Shown piece after piece: positions 45,501 through 55,960 of a stretch of 64,000 nt of DNA. Origin of the DNA: Acanthaster planci (taxonomy: Eukaryota > Echinodermata > Asteroidea > Valvatida > Acanthasteridae); contig NW_019091367.1 of NCBI RefSeq assembly GCF_001949145.1, positions 2,321,358 to 2,385,357 of the forward strand, written 5' to 3'. The notes under the pieces are model-generated. The model did not search any database and was not told the DNA's origin. It worked only from the letters and a program-made list of their open reading frames with translations. The position numbers and the translations under genes are program-made. How positions within the stretch are numbered: position 1 is the first letter of the stretch; every line of letters starts with the position of its first letter.

Positions 45501-48500
45501 GACATGGCTGCTGTTGTCGAATCAACTGACGGAAGTGTCACAGCGGCACTGGTATCTGCTGTGGAAACAAATAATGGTCCTTGGGTACTAAGCAGGCCGG
45601 TTTCAGCACTGGTTGCTACGGCTGTACTTACAGGCCAACCTGTCGTATGTCTATCCACAGTTTGCACAGTTGATGGAGTTTCAGACACAGTAAATGTCGT
45701 CTCCGGGCTGCTGCCACTTGTTGTGCTTTCACCTGTTTGGGCTGCTGCTGGTGCTGTTGCAGAAGGAGGTGTGGATCCCACAGAATACCCAATGGTGCCA
45801 TCGACAACAGGTGCAGATGTGGCAACTGGCATGGATGCTGCAACCTCAGTTGTCGGAGATGCTGCTGTTGTTTGTGCTTCGATTGTTACCAACTGTGTGC
45901 TGCCGGCGCTTGCAGGCTCCGTAGAGGCAGCTGGTGATGCTGTGTTTTCTTGTGATTGTGTTGAATGAGAAGCGGGTGTCACAGCAACTGTACCAGGACC
46001 ATCTGAAGATCCTGTTGCCTGAGCCATGCTAGAGAAATCCGTTCCAGAAACCATGGGAGTTTCAGGGGCACCTGGTGTCACTTCCGAGGATGTGGGTGGT
46101 GCTGTGCTTGAAGTGCTCATATCTACAGATACTTGCACTGCAGTGGCAACTGTGTCAGTGTCTTGCCTCTCAGGTATAGTACTTTGGTTTACGTCTCCTC
46201 CATTTGATGTTAGTTCAGTTGCTGCTTGTGTGGTAAATATTGCCACAGAGGTGCTCTCAGGCTCAGAACGTGGGGTTGTGTTTCCTCCATCTGGTGTCAG
46301 TTCATTTGCTGCTGCTGTGGTTAATATTGCCACAGAGGTGCTCTCAGGCACAGAACTTGGGGCTGTGTTTCCTCCATCTGGTGTCAGTTCATTTGCCGCT
46401 GCTGTGGTAAATATTGCAGCAGAGGTGCTCTCAGGCACAGAACCTGGGGCTGTGTTTCCTCCATCTGGTGTCAGTTCATTTGCTGCTGCCGTGGTTAATA
46501 TTGCAGCAGAGGTGCTCTCAGGCACAGAACGTGGGGTTGTGTCTCCTCCATCTGGTGTCAGATCATTTGCTGCTGCTGTGGTAAATATTGCCACAGAGGT
46601 GCTCTCAGGCACAGAACCTGGGGCTGTGTTTCCTTCATCTGGTGTCAGTTCATTTGCTGCTGCTGTGGTAAATATTGCCGCAGAGGTGCTCTCAGGCACA
46701 GAACCTGGGGCTGTGTTTCCTCCATCTGGTGTCAGTTCATTTGCCGCTGCTGTGGTAAATGCTGCCACAGTGATAATCCCAGGCCCACCAACTTCATGTA
46801 TGTCATCACGTGGTCCTTCATTTGCTGCCACTGTAACTGATGCCGCTGCAGTGGTTACAGACTCTGTAGCTAACGGTACTTGTGAGTCCCCAGCATTAGT
46901 GACACCGGCATCACTGACTGACGTTGACATGTCAGGCTGCATCGTCTCCTGGGGCCCTTCTGTCTCTGGTGTTGTACCATTCCAAGCACTCATGGGTTGT
47001 GTGGATCCCCCTGCACTCCCAGCAGCAGTACTCGCAACTGAGTCACTGGTAGCCAGCTGAGCTGTTGAGAAGGTACTCCCCGCATCAGCCAGTGAGGCGG
47101 TGGATTCCTGCAGGCTTGCAAGGGTTGTGGATCCCATTGTGGCCTGCCCATCGCTATCCACAGAGGCTGCTGTAGTTGGCACCGACGTTGCTACACTTGT
47201 TTCTGCCCCTGCAGGTGTCATACTACCATCGCTACCAGTCGTTGTGCCCGTTGGAGTTTGTCCAGCTACATGTGAAGATCCCACAATGTTAAGAAGCACC
47301 AGAAGACACAATGCTGGGGGACAATATAAAATCAAAACAACATTAAAGGGTAATCAAACACATAACTTGGATGTTTAGTGCACAATTTTGTTCTTCCTTC
47401 TATACTGTAATACAAAATGCAAAAGCAACAATGTTGAGATAATATACCCAATTTTATAAATACAGTGTCAGACAAAAATTGCTTTTATGCATACAGAAAG
47501 AACAATGCAAGTCAGTTGATGGCTTCTATACACTTCCTCTCAGCTGTTTTCAAACACACATACATGTACAAGTATAATACATGTACATGACAAATCTCTA
47601 AAACAATCAATGACAAATTAAGAGAAACAGATGATTTTTCAGAACTTTGTCATTTGCACCTAAAAAAAAAATTCCAGCCTTTTTTTTTTTCAGTACTGCT
47701 TCAGCTTAATATGTTTTTCGGACCCCCCCCCAAAAAACCAAATTTATCACTGAAAGCATTCGAGTATAACAAAATAAATTACTGAGCCTAATGAAATGAA
47801 ATTCAGCATGGAGGCTGTATATATTACAGCTCTATGGCTGCTGGTAAGGGAAATGAAAATGCAACCACTTCATTTGCAGCACTCTTGGGAGCTCCAGAAC
47901 AACCGCATGTACACGTACCGGTACACGTGCATGAACAAACAGAGCATGTGCCAACAATGATGTTTACGCATATATTTTCCAAACACCAATTTTTCTTACA
48001 GTTTATCCATGGACCCTTGACACTTTCGCCTTTGTAACATGACAAGAACGGCAATTTTCAAATTTTCTTATTTAATCTTGGTATAAATTTGTCGTTCACC
48101 TGTAAGACAAACTCTTTAAAAAGTTTTGTTTTGGGCTGTTGTTTTTATTTTGTTTTATCTTTGCGATATCTTTCAAATTTTCAAATTGAATCTTAGTATG
48201 AATTTTCCAGCCTTTCGTGAACAAAAAATGCCTGAAATCTTGGGCAACAGGATTTACAAACATCAATCATGCTGTTTACTGAAAATGAAAAGTAGTTAAA
48301 TGTAAAGATAAAGAAGTCTATTTAACGTGAAGTGAAACCACAGTGGTGGTGGACACTTTCTTCAATCTCTGTGATTGTCATCAAGCAGTCACAGTATATG
48401 TTCCTACTGAATTTGCTTGCTTGTGGACCATAACTGCTACTTTATTTAATTCCAGGTGCATAATTGGATTGGTAAATCTGGGTTGTCACCTGACTTCTTT

Positions 48501-51500
48501 CTTACCCACAGGGTGAAAGGCCAACTCTGGAATACACTGTTTACATTGCCCAGTGGTCTGCCAATAATCACAGGACTTCATCAATCAGTGCTAACAAGTC
48601 TGTCTTTCCAGTGAGCTGTTTTATGATGATGACATGGTTATTCAAGTGTAAACACGTGACACATGTTTTGTTGAGGGATAGGCTGGCCATTTTCTCCATT
48701 TGCCAACCTGTGTAAACATGTTGACTATGAACTCAAGAATGCAATTTTAAACAAATCATTTCTGTTCAAAGTGTCAATTACCAAATAATTTCAGACAAGA
48801 CGTCATGGACTGAAAAAAGGAGGCCATGTCAGGCCATGGTCAGGCCAAGTTTGAATAAACACAGCAAAAGCTTTGACGCACCAAGACACCTTAAGCGGAA
48901 TTGTAGGTGAGTTTTAGGTTGAGAATGCATTACACACACTGACTAATCAGTCAGGATGAGCAGACATGTATGTAACTGCCGCCAGTGTAAAAGCCTGGTT
49001 GGGACAGCTGGGGATGTCCCGACCGCCATCTGTTTTGGTGTTGATGTACTCTCAAAACTTTGCACATGTTCCAGACGCACATGTAATTTCTGAACTTACT
49101 GTATCTCAAACCCCCCCCAACATGTGTGCATATCACGGCATCTACGCATGAGTGTGGGCAGACATTGATTTTTTCCCCTGTCAACTAGTCTCCTAAACAG
49201 AACCTGGCAGAGTGCTCAGACTGTGCATCATAACATGGCTACGTACATGTACATTTTTGCGGTCCCTTTGACTAACAACCCCTTCAGCAAATTTTGCATA
49301 ATACCGGTTTATGCAGTTAATCCCTGGTAAAAAAACTCTGATGTACTGAAGTCAGAGTCCTCCAACCTTAAAAAGTAACCAGGCAGGCCAACAAGTGCTG
49401 CCTCTATCCCGCCATGTTTAAAAATTAGCTACAAAGCTTTAAAATCTTGCCGCTGATTTCAAAATGGTTTAGATGCTACATTCACGTGTACAGGTACATT
49501 CTAAAAAAAAAATGTTTTGACACGATGTTGGTGAAAAAAGCTACCTGAGATATCTAAAACTGCTTCCAATAAAAAAGACCTAGGCTGTGCATTTCAATGG
49601 CTTAAGAAATGCACTAACCTGAAATGAAGATGGGTTTTTTGGGGGGGAGGAAAAGGGCTTTGAGTCCAATATTCAGGCTTCATCCCCTCCCCATTTCAAT
49701 ACATCCAAGTTATTGATGCACACCGAGAGCTTTATTTGAGAACTTAAAGTACATGTACATGTACACGTGGGCACTTCTAAACTTATGCAACTGGTAGCAC
49801 ATTTGGGATTTGAAAGAACACTGCATCAGGAGAATTTGGCACAGCAAGATACAATGTACATGTATTTCGTTCCGTTTTCCCTGCACACTCCCAGGCCTAG
49901 TGATTAACAATGTGTACAAATGTTATGGAGGAATTTCTCTGTACTTCAGAAAATACTGAAAAGAATTATGGGCCGGTATGTAACATGGATGTCATTTTTG
50001 CCACAAATTGACGGGACACTTACTGTCAAATTTCATCTTATATTTAGCCTATGAGGACCGTCAACAACCAGCAAAACTGAGCTCCATTTTCTTGGTCTTT
50101 AAGGCACTCATAGGGTACCGTACATGTAGGCCTTCCACATGGGCAGAAATTTTGTGACAACTCTTTGCTATGTTATGTGAGTAACATTCTGGACAAAACA
50201 CCGTACATGTACGCAATCTTAAATATTCAGTGAATTGTCTGGGTTTTTAATGGATAACACTGCTGTGGGGATCGGACTTAAAAAGCACAATGTTTGGGTA
50301 CATGTACAATGAGTTTCTATCAAAATAAACATGCTTTCTGTCCATGTACATGTACATACATGTACATGTAACATTCCAAGCAAACTATCTTGTAAAATTT
50401 GCTTGGAAAGCAAAGTTCTTGGTACATTTGCATAGAGCACATTCCTTAAATACCAGTAGCTTGATATTCCCAATTCTATGGCTTACTGTTTTACTCCTTC
50501 AGTGTGGAAGGACAATCATACATGTAGATGTACGCCATTTGCAAATGAACAAGCTTACTGCAAAAGTAATGTTCAGATACAGCACCGGTTAGGTGAGGGT
50601 GTGAAATCTGAAATTACACAGCGGTATTGTTCAATGTGACTCTGACACTGAAAAACCCAATATACCGGTACACGCCATTTTTTACAACCCTAACCTTAAC
50701 ACTGAAAGGGAACAACATGTGAGGATTATCCTAAAGGTAACTAATTTGAAAATCAGTGAGTCTGAATTACCGTTATTCTAAAAGTACATGTAAAAGAAGA
50801 TGATTGTAGAATGACTTGTTTTCAACTTCATTTCTCATTTACACGGCCTCTAACCATGGAGGACTAAAACACAATTTCTCCATGCTCTAACTAACAGATT
50901 AACTAACCATACAACAAAAAGTATGTATTTTTTACAAAATGAGTGAAGGCAATTTCCATTATCAGTTGGAAGCATTTATGTACATGAGTAGCAGGATGCA
51001 TTACTGGAATTCTGTATACATGTAGACTCAAAATTTTCTTCAAAATGTCATTTAAGTAAAATACCCTTTCAACATGTTCAATAAGATCTTCCAGTACAGG
51101 CCAGTGTGGTGAAGGACACTCCACAGGTCCTCCTACATTCCCTAAGGAAATCTGTGCACTTCATTATGCAGCAGGGGCAGTGGCACTTATGTTGTTAGTC
51201 TCTGGCACTGATGATTTATGACTTGACATCTGCTGGCAGAACACTAAGTAACAGGTAGTTGATGCACATTGCAGGATGCATTGGTCATGGAGATTGCACT
51301 GATCCCCTTCAGGGCTTACAGCATGCACTGAGACACTGTCACTTGTGTCACTTGTTTTACATATGAAGTGTGGACATTCCTTTGTTCTCCTGTGGTTCAG
51401 GTAAATGCTCCTTTTTCTCCCACTTGGATAACTCCTTCCAGCTGGATTTTTGATGATGATTTAATGGAATGTTCCTCTTCATATTAAGACAGATAACCTT

Positions 51501-54500
51501 GACCCCAAAACGCCTCTGAAAGTCAAACTGATTTTCAGAGAGGGAAAACATTATGTGGACGCGTGCAAGTCCACACAATGCCATCATACCATGCATTATG
51601 TGGACTTCTTTTGTGAAAAGGTCCACACTTGTACCTGTATGGGTATGACACGCCTGTACACCCCAACCCTACAGTATTACATGTCCAAAAAATGGGTCTC
51701 AGGTGTTTTAATTTTATCCATTCACCCACTGACTCCAGAGAGTGATTACAAATAATAAGGCCTATTGTTTTAGGGCTGCCATGATCTGAGATAAGACTTC
51801 AGGAAACTTAAAACATAGATGTACCATGGAGCTACATGTACTGTGAGTCTATGACCATGTACATGTATAAGCCACAGACAGGACCCTTCAAGTCAACCAC
51901 TCCCAGAAATAATGTATTAGTCTAGCTCTGTGTAAAGGACAGGGCATTTTTCCCAAAGACATGTAACAGTGGTCTTCCCATTTCAAAGGTGTAAACATTT
52001 CTCATTTCTGTGAAAATACCTAATTCCTTTCAAATTCAAATGACATGAATGTACATGTGTGTACAGGTATGTAAATCCTACAGCAGTTCCATAGATGTTG
52101 CTGCCGCTGTACATGTATACATGTAGGCCTACATTATGAGTCAACAGTAACACACACTCATCATAATCCTTGATTCCTTCCTCCATTTGCAAAAGGGGTA
52201 CATGCACAGGTAGTACATATATATAAAATGTACATGTAAATGAACAGCAATTTCAATATCATCATTGATGCCCCTTTTAATTTGAAACACCAACTTGAAC
52301 CAAGCTTCTGTTCCTTCCTCCGTGCTTGAACATAATGCCCAGACAACAGCCCCCGACTGGGTGCCAGTTAAACCATAGAGAAAGGACACAGAAACTGAGG
52401 TGTCTGTGATTGACTTAAACAAACAGCACAGGGTCCACTTTAACAGGATGTTGGCCTGTATGTGTGATGAAGTGCTAGGTTACTGACCTCCTGGAAACTC
52501 CCCCCTTGTTTCTCGGAAATCAGAGACCAACAAACTTTCAAACTGTGAGCTGGGTGTTTGGATCTCACACCCACAGAGGTCTTTATTTCTCTCCCGGGAG
52601 AGGCTTACAACTACCCAGCATTTCACTTTCTCACTTCGGAGAAATGATGAAAGCATGAGATCAATGGATGAATCTGGGCGGAACCTTTTCCAATGACCCA
52701 AAATGAAAGTTACACCAGTGAACAAATGCAAAGCTGTTGTAAGCAAGTTAATTTAAAATGACGTTGTATGTACATGTACTTCGGAAGAAGTTCAACATGC
52801 GAAGTGGAGGGGGGGGATAAAGTATACGGGAAATCTGCAGGAACAAAGCTGTGACTCCTCCTGAAACTCCCAGCACACCAATTAACCTGCTGAGTATTTT
52901 CAGTACAAGGCCTAGGCCTACACACTGTACACAGTAAAACAGTCCATACAAAGTTGTGCCCGTGGACATTGTATACATACATGTACATGTACACTGTACA
53001 TTTTGCTCCTGCCGACAACATTTCTCAAGCAAATTCATACACCCGCCCTTTCAAAGTTCTGTTTCAGACAAAATTACACAGGAACGAATTCAGGAGCATT
53101 CCCGCATTCTAATTTGAGGGTGATGAGAAACAAGAGACAGAAATACATGTAATATCTTGTGTTATTTAAGGTCTGGCTTTCACTGCAGTAGCCATGCAAA
53201 ACGGCTACGTACCAGGTATGTACATGTATGCATGCATGTAGGGTTTGTTTTTGAACAACCACATCTCTCCACGCTCTTTGCTCATGATACACAACATCCC
53301 TTATCATTCAATGTGAAGCATCTTCTGTGAAATACAAGTTATAATCAAGGCAGATGTAGCCACACGTCAATCACAAGCCAACAACACAACAACTGGAGTC
53401 AAGCCAAACTATTCAAAATAAACTTCATGCTTCTGTCACCGTTCAGTCTTACTCAAGTTACTGGATGAAAGACTGTGTGAATGACTTGTGAGTTGAGACC
53501 AGATTTGGGATTCATTGTGATAGACCATCGCCAAGGATCAGCAGCTAGGTGTCTTTTGGGTGCCCTGAACGCAATCCATTTTGGACATCAACTCCCCCCC
53601 CCCTTGTAGAGAGTTTGTCAAAACATAAGACTGATTTCACAGAATTGGACATTCTGTTTCCAAACATTTTAAGCCAAATCACCCTATTTTAAAAGGCTTA
53701 GTGCTGACTAAAGTCACTGACTTCCGGAACATAGAACCACTGTAGTGAAGAAGAGATACAAGGTAAAGTCTTGTGCTAAGACCACATCTTCAGACAGGGG
53801 GTTTTGAACCACACACACAAGAATGAGAAAATGGACTTGACCTCAACAAGTGAAATGTCAGGTATGGCTAATGGCTAAGATACCAAATACATTTTTTTTC
53901 AAAGGACACTTTAAATGGCAGACAATTCACATATTGTACACACCTTGATTTTACACACAACATACAGTTCAGGTGTTAACCGTGTTGGGAGAATGCTCTT
54001 TCTCTTTCAGTTCAAGACAGCGAACCCTTTTGACACTGGACATTTATAATTAATTGGGACAGCTGCTGAGAGTACACCAGGGTATATCTGGTTTCGCTCT
54101 CCTGTTTTCAATGGAAAATTGAACGCACACTAGACCCTGCATTTTTCATGCAGTCTGCTTCTCGCCATTTGGATTTTTTTTCTTTTTTTTCTTTTTTAAA
54201 AATTTCACTTCTCAGAACGTATACAATTGCATACATTAACAATACGATAACCTCATAAATAATGGAACAGATAATACATGTAGCTGATAAACAAACAGAA
54301 AATGCATACAAAAAAAATTACTGATTTTTACTGGGATTGGGAACCAGGAGATGATACCTGTTTAAGTTACATTTTTCACAAATTTTCAGAAATTTATTCA
54401 CATTGTATTCACATCCAACTTCTATGCTTTCTTATTTTCCTAGCACAGTTTACTTGTGCTTCAAATTAATTCCCTTGTTTCCTGGCATTTTTAGTAGGTG

Positions 54501-55494
54501 ATTCTCTCTTGATTACTTTAATTTGCTTGATAAAGTCTATTCAAGTTTTAATCCTGAAACAGACAACAAAAACAGCAACATCATGTCTCATATAAGATTT
54601 GTTACCGTTTCAAGATCATGTGAGATCAAGAATACTTCCTTGGAAATAGAATATTTTCTTCTTTTCTTGTCCCACATAAAGCCAAAGGTAACTGATGTGC
54701 AGTTTGCACTGGCCACTTCTTTGTTCTATCTTCATACAGGTACCGGTATCATACGCACACATAACAGAAACACTACACATTTACAGCTTCACTAATTAGT
54801 TAGGCAAATCCGACATTTTAAAAATAAAGATTTTTACGGAGATATGATTTTAAATGATCCATACTGGTTGTTCACGTTTCATGTTTATACAGTCAGTTGC
54901 CAAAATAGTTTAGAATATAGCTTGTAGTTTTGTACCTAACTTCCCAAGGCTAGAACTTGAACTGAGCACGGACACTGAGAGAGTTTGCCCTCTTCTGCGG
55001 CACGTAGGCCACGTAGGCTCTCAGCAATGGTGCGACGAGGGCCCGAGCGACCACAACCCCAACGAAAGGCCCACCTTAAAATCGACAAACTAAAGTTACA
55101 CACACAGCCTCAAATTTTTCCCTTCAGCGTCACCGAAAAACATCAGGCCTGTCAAGAAAACCGACCTCATGTGACAATCTGTAAAACACGAGCCATAATT
55201 TCCCAATCACTGGTTCCAGAGCGACGGTATAGTATAGGCAGGAAAAGGTTTCCATTGGTCTAAAGTTAAGCAACTTCTGTACAATGGATCGCCGGTTGCG
55301 ATCAGGACTCGTCACGCGTGACGGTCATCGCACTCCCGAACTTCACCCTCCAAAGAAGTCCCTGTTTCACAGCAGAAACCAGTTAGGCCTAGACTCATTT
55401 TTCGAAACCTCCTAAGAGGTCTGAAACACTCACCTGGTCCAAGGCGCATGGAGGCTGAGGTTACTCCGCAAAATCTGAAGCTTAATGGTGCCAT
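30158..55494 (-). CDS. Membrane-tethered mucin with SEA-like module; exons 55434-55494, 44074-47313, 43450-43645, 42303-42379, 30158-30568
   Basis: Five exons join with matching phases (1, 0, 1, 0). The predicted order is a signal peptide (MRLGPALCLLVLLNIVG from the second Met, or 15 residues longer from the first), a Ser/Thr/Pro-rich ectodomain of about 1000 residues, a juxtamembrane module of about 115 residues with beta-alpha-beta-beta-alpha-beta-like spacing, one membrane helix (ALFIGLIAIGCLSLVIIVAG...), and a 79-residue cytoplasmic tail ending EDTHL. The ectodomain has seven 29-residue repeats and many TTLPPAE heptads, expected to be heavily O-glycosylated. Membrane mucins of this design form protective or lubricating coats on apical surfaces. 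The SEA-like call rests on predicted strand/helix order, not a clear motif. Total is about 1330 residues, with an uncertain part in the assembly gap. I recognise no named orthologue. Confidence 0.8.
32648..32715. repeat. Perfect 21-bp inverted repeat, AT-rich
   Basis: TAATTATATATATAAAACGG plus T at 32648-32668 is exactly inverted at 32695-32715, with a 26-base loop. Diverged direct copies of AGATTCAGAGATGT lie outside both arms. Confidence 0.8.
38121..38330. repeat. 106-bp tandem duplication with G-run junctions
   Basis: Two nearly identical copies begin ACCAGCTTTCAGTGGTGTGG (38121 and 38227) and are separated by poly-G stretches. A diverged partial third copy lies just upstream. A single N at 38215 marks uncertain sequence at the junction. 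Confidence 0.8.
39536..39674. mobile_element. Foldback MITE, about 139 bp
   Basis: Two arms of about 60 bp are inverted copies: GGGCCTGTTTGTTTCAC on the left and GTGAAACGAACAGGTTGGCC on the right. Each arm also contains CAGTGATC and a GTTGGTTCACT or AGTGAACCAGC segment. It is almost all arm with a small loop. Confidence 0.65.
40536..40556. promoter_or_regulatory. Two CRE-type sites (TGACGTCA) in tandem
   Basis: The 13-bp unit CCAAATGACGTCA occurs twice in a row, placing two full TGACGTCA palindromes 13 bp apart. This is the consensus for CREB/ATF proteins. It lies deep in mucin intron 4, so a role is only possible. Confidence 0.35.
42303..42379 (-). CDS. Mucin gene exon 4: SEA-like module, second helix
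   Basis: This 77-bp exon has the acceptor TTTTCTTTAG and the donor GCG|GTAAGT. It encodes ESVIDGNQVVGILNTESNMN and EMKTA, a predicted helix after the two strands of exon 3. Phases match exons 3 and 5. Confidence 0.75.
42380..43449 (-). other. Mucin gene intron 3
   Basis: The only recognised feature is a MITE at 43067-43294. Confidence 0.65.
43067..43294. mobile_element. MITE with TTA target duplication, 228 bp
   Basis: The left end GGCCGTTTTCCAATACGCAA is inverted at the right end (TTGAGTATTGGAAAACGGCC). Similarity continues inward through CTCAGGCTTC, so arms are about 45 bp. TTA flanks both sides, as in PIF/Harbinger insertions. Confidence 0.7.
43450..43645 (-). CDS. Mucin gene exon 3: SEA-like module, first half
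   Basis: The acceptor TTTTGTCTCCGCAG precedes 43645 and the donor CAG|GTGGGT follows 43450. The 65 codons give a predicted helix (WLAQKDVIFRNTVAPML), a basic cluster KSRKRQ, and two predicted strands (AEDIVYVSPSPVVK and DGVLHITFFAR). The basic cluster could be a proprotein convertase site, though it lacks the preferred Arg at P4. Confidence 0.78.
44074..47313 (-). CDS. Mucin gene exon 2: repeat-rich ectodomain
   Basis: The acceptor TATTGTCCCCCAG precedes 47313 and the donor ATG|GTAAGT follows 44074. The exon encodes hydrophobic signal-peptide residues, then a Ser/Thr/Pro/Ala-rich chain nearly free of Cys, aromatic and basic residues. Seven 29-residue repeats occupy about 46170-46790 and TTLPPAE-type heptads about 45075-45320, continuing beyond the gap to about 44345. 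The frame does not carry across the 646-N gap, so the gap length is wrong or there is an indel. The exon ends in EEEKKGTFTVESRGIM, the start of the SEA-like module. Confidence 0.85.
44423..45068. other. Assembly gap (646 N)
   Basis: The run of N falls inside the heptad-repeat part of mucin exon 2. Its true length must be a multiple of 3 if the frame is to stay open, and 646 is not. Confidence 0.98.
45075..45320 (-). repeat. 21-bp coding tandem repeat (TTLPPAE heptads)
   Basis: At least eleven heptads of the type LPPAETT or QLPAETT lie on the high-coordinate side of the gap, and a few more at about 44345-44422. Several 21-bp units are identical (TTCTGCGGGTGGTAGGGTTG on the plus strand), a sign of recent expansion and a likely reason for the gap. 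Confidence 0.9.
46170..46790 (-). repeat. 87-bp coding tandem repeat (29 residues, 7 units)
   Basis: Seven consecutive 29-residue units share TTAAANELTPDGGNTAPGSV flanked by ESTS-[AV]-AI. Inner units are nearly identical and the outer units are diverged, as in arrays that expand by unequal exchange. Ser/Thr make up about a third of each unit. Confidence 0.92.
47314..55433 (-). other. Mucin gene intron 1 (8.1 kb)
   Basis: No recognised gene except a coding-like terminal exon at 54950-55074. Dense TACATGTA runs occur (for example 50340-50372), and the rest is AT-rich. Confidence 0.5.
54950..55074 (-). CDS. Coding-like terminal exon of unknown protein
   Basis: The acceptor TTTGTCGATTTTAAG precedes 55074, just after an in-frame stop. 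Forty codons follow to TAG at 54950-54952: GPFVGVVVARALVAPLLRAY then VAYVPQKRANSLSVRAQFKF. The codons favour G/C at the third position, unlike the surrounding DNA. Its phase fits exon 1 of the mucin gene (G|GT), giving a basic, partly hydrophobic 61-residue protein, possibly mitochondrial in style. An AATAAA on the minus strand lies at 54393-54398. I do not recognise the family. It could be chance, an alternative product, or the true partner of exon 1. Confidence 0.4.
55434..55494 (-). CDS. Mucin gene exon 1: start codon and signal peptide N-region
   Basis: The first ATG (55492-55494) has a good Kozak context (AAAATGG). A second in-frame ATG is at 55447-55449. The donor CCAG|GTGAGT follows 55434, leaving phase 1. 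Joined to exon 2 it gives MRLGPALCLLVLLNIVG, a textbook signal peptide from the second Met. The exon could also serve a short ORF at 54950-55074, with which its phase agrees equally well. Confidence 0.6.
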
Positions 55495-55960
55495 TTTGAG
55501 AGCCGTGTTTCCGAGCAAAGTGTGCAGAACTTCACTGTGTGACAGCTGACTTGCTAGTGCTTCACGCTGCGCAAGCGCCTAGCGTCATGCACTCACTGCA
55601 CGCAGTAAACAGTCCATCCACCACATGCACAACTTGGTGATCGCTAGCGATGACGTCCTCAGCCGTGGAAACCTCGTTGAGTCAGAAGCCTAAGAATTTT
55701 CCTAGTAATTTTTTTGAAAGATTAATTACACTTGTTGCCCGACAAACAAGCTAATGTTTACACTGTTGTCTACGAAGGAAATCTTTCCCCGCATATGACG
55801 GGTGATCTAGTTTTAAGTTCAACTCTACGGCGCACATGGCGGGAATGTTCCGGACGTTTCCACCGCAAGAATTGTAAACTGACACCATTATTTGCTTGTT
55901 TATTTGGCAAGCGCCGCGCGTTGGGAGGGCCACGCCCAATAAACGTTAGACAAGTCATGG
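55495..55960 (-). promoter_or_regulatory. Probable promoter and 5' UTR of the mucin gene
   Basis: The DNA upstream of exon 1 is richer in CpG than most of the window (about 55500-55680 and 55820-55960) and shows no clear TATA box at the expected place. The start site cannot be set from sequence alone. Confidence 0.35.

Noticed and set aside
44299-47060. Long plus-strand open frames opposite the mucin exon
   Set aside because: They are antisense shadows of a low-complexity repeat array; the minus strand has splice sites, a signal peptide and a membrane helix.
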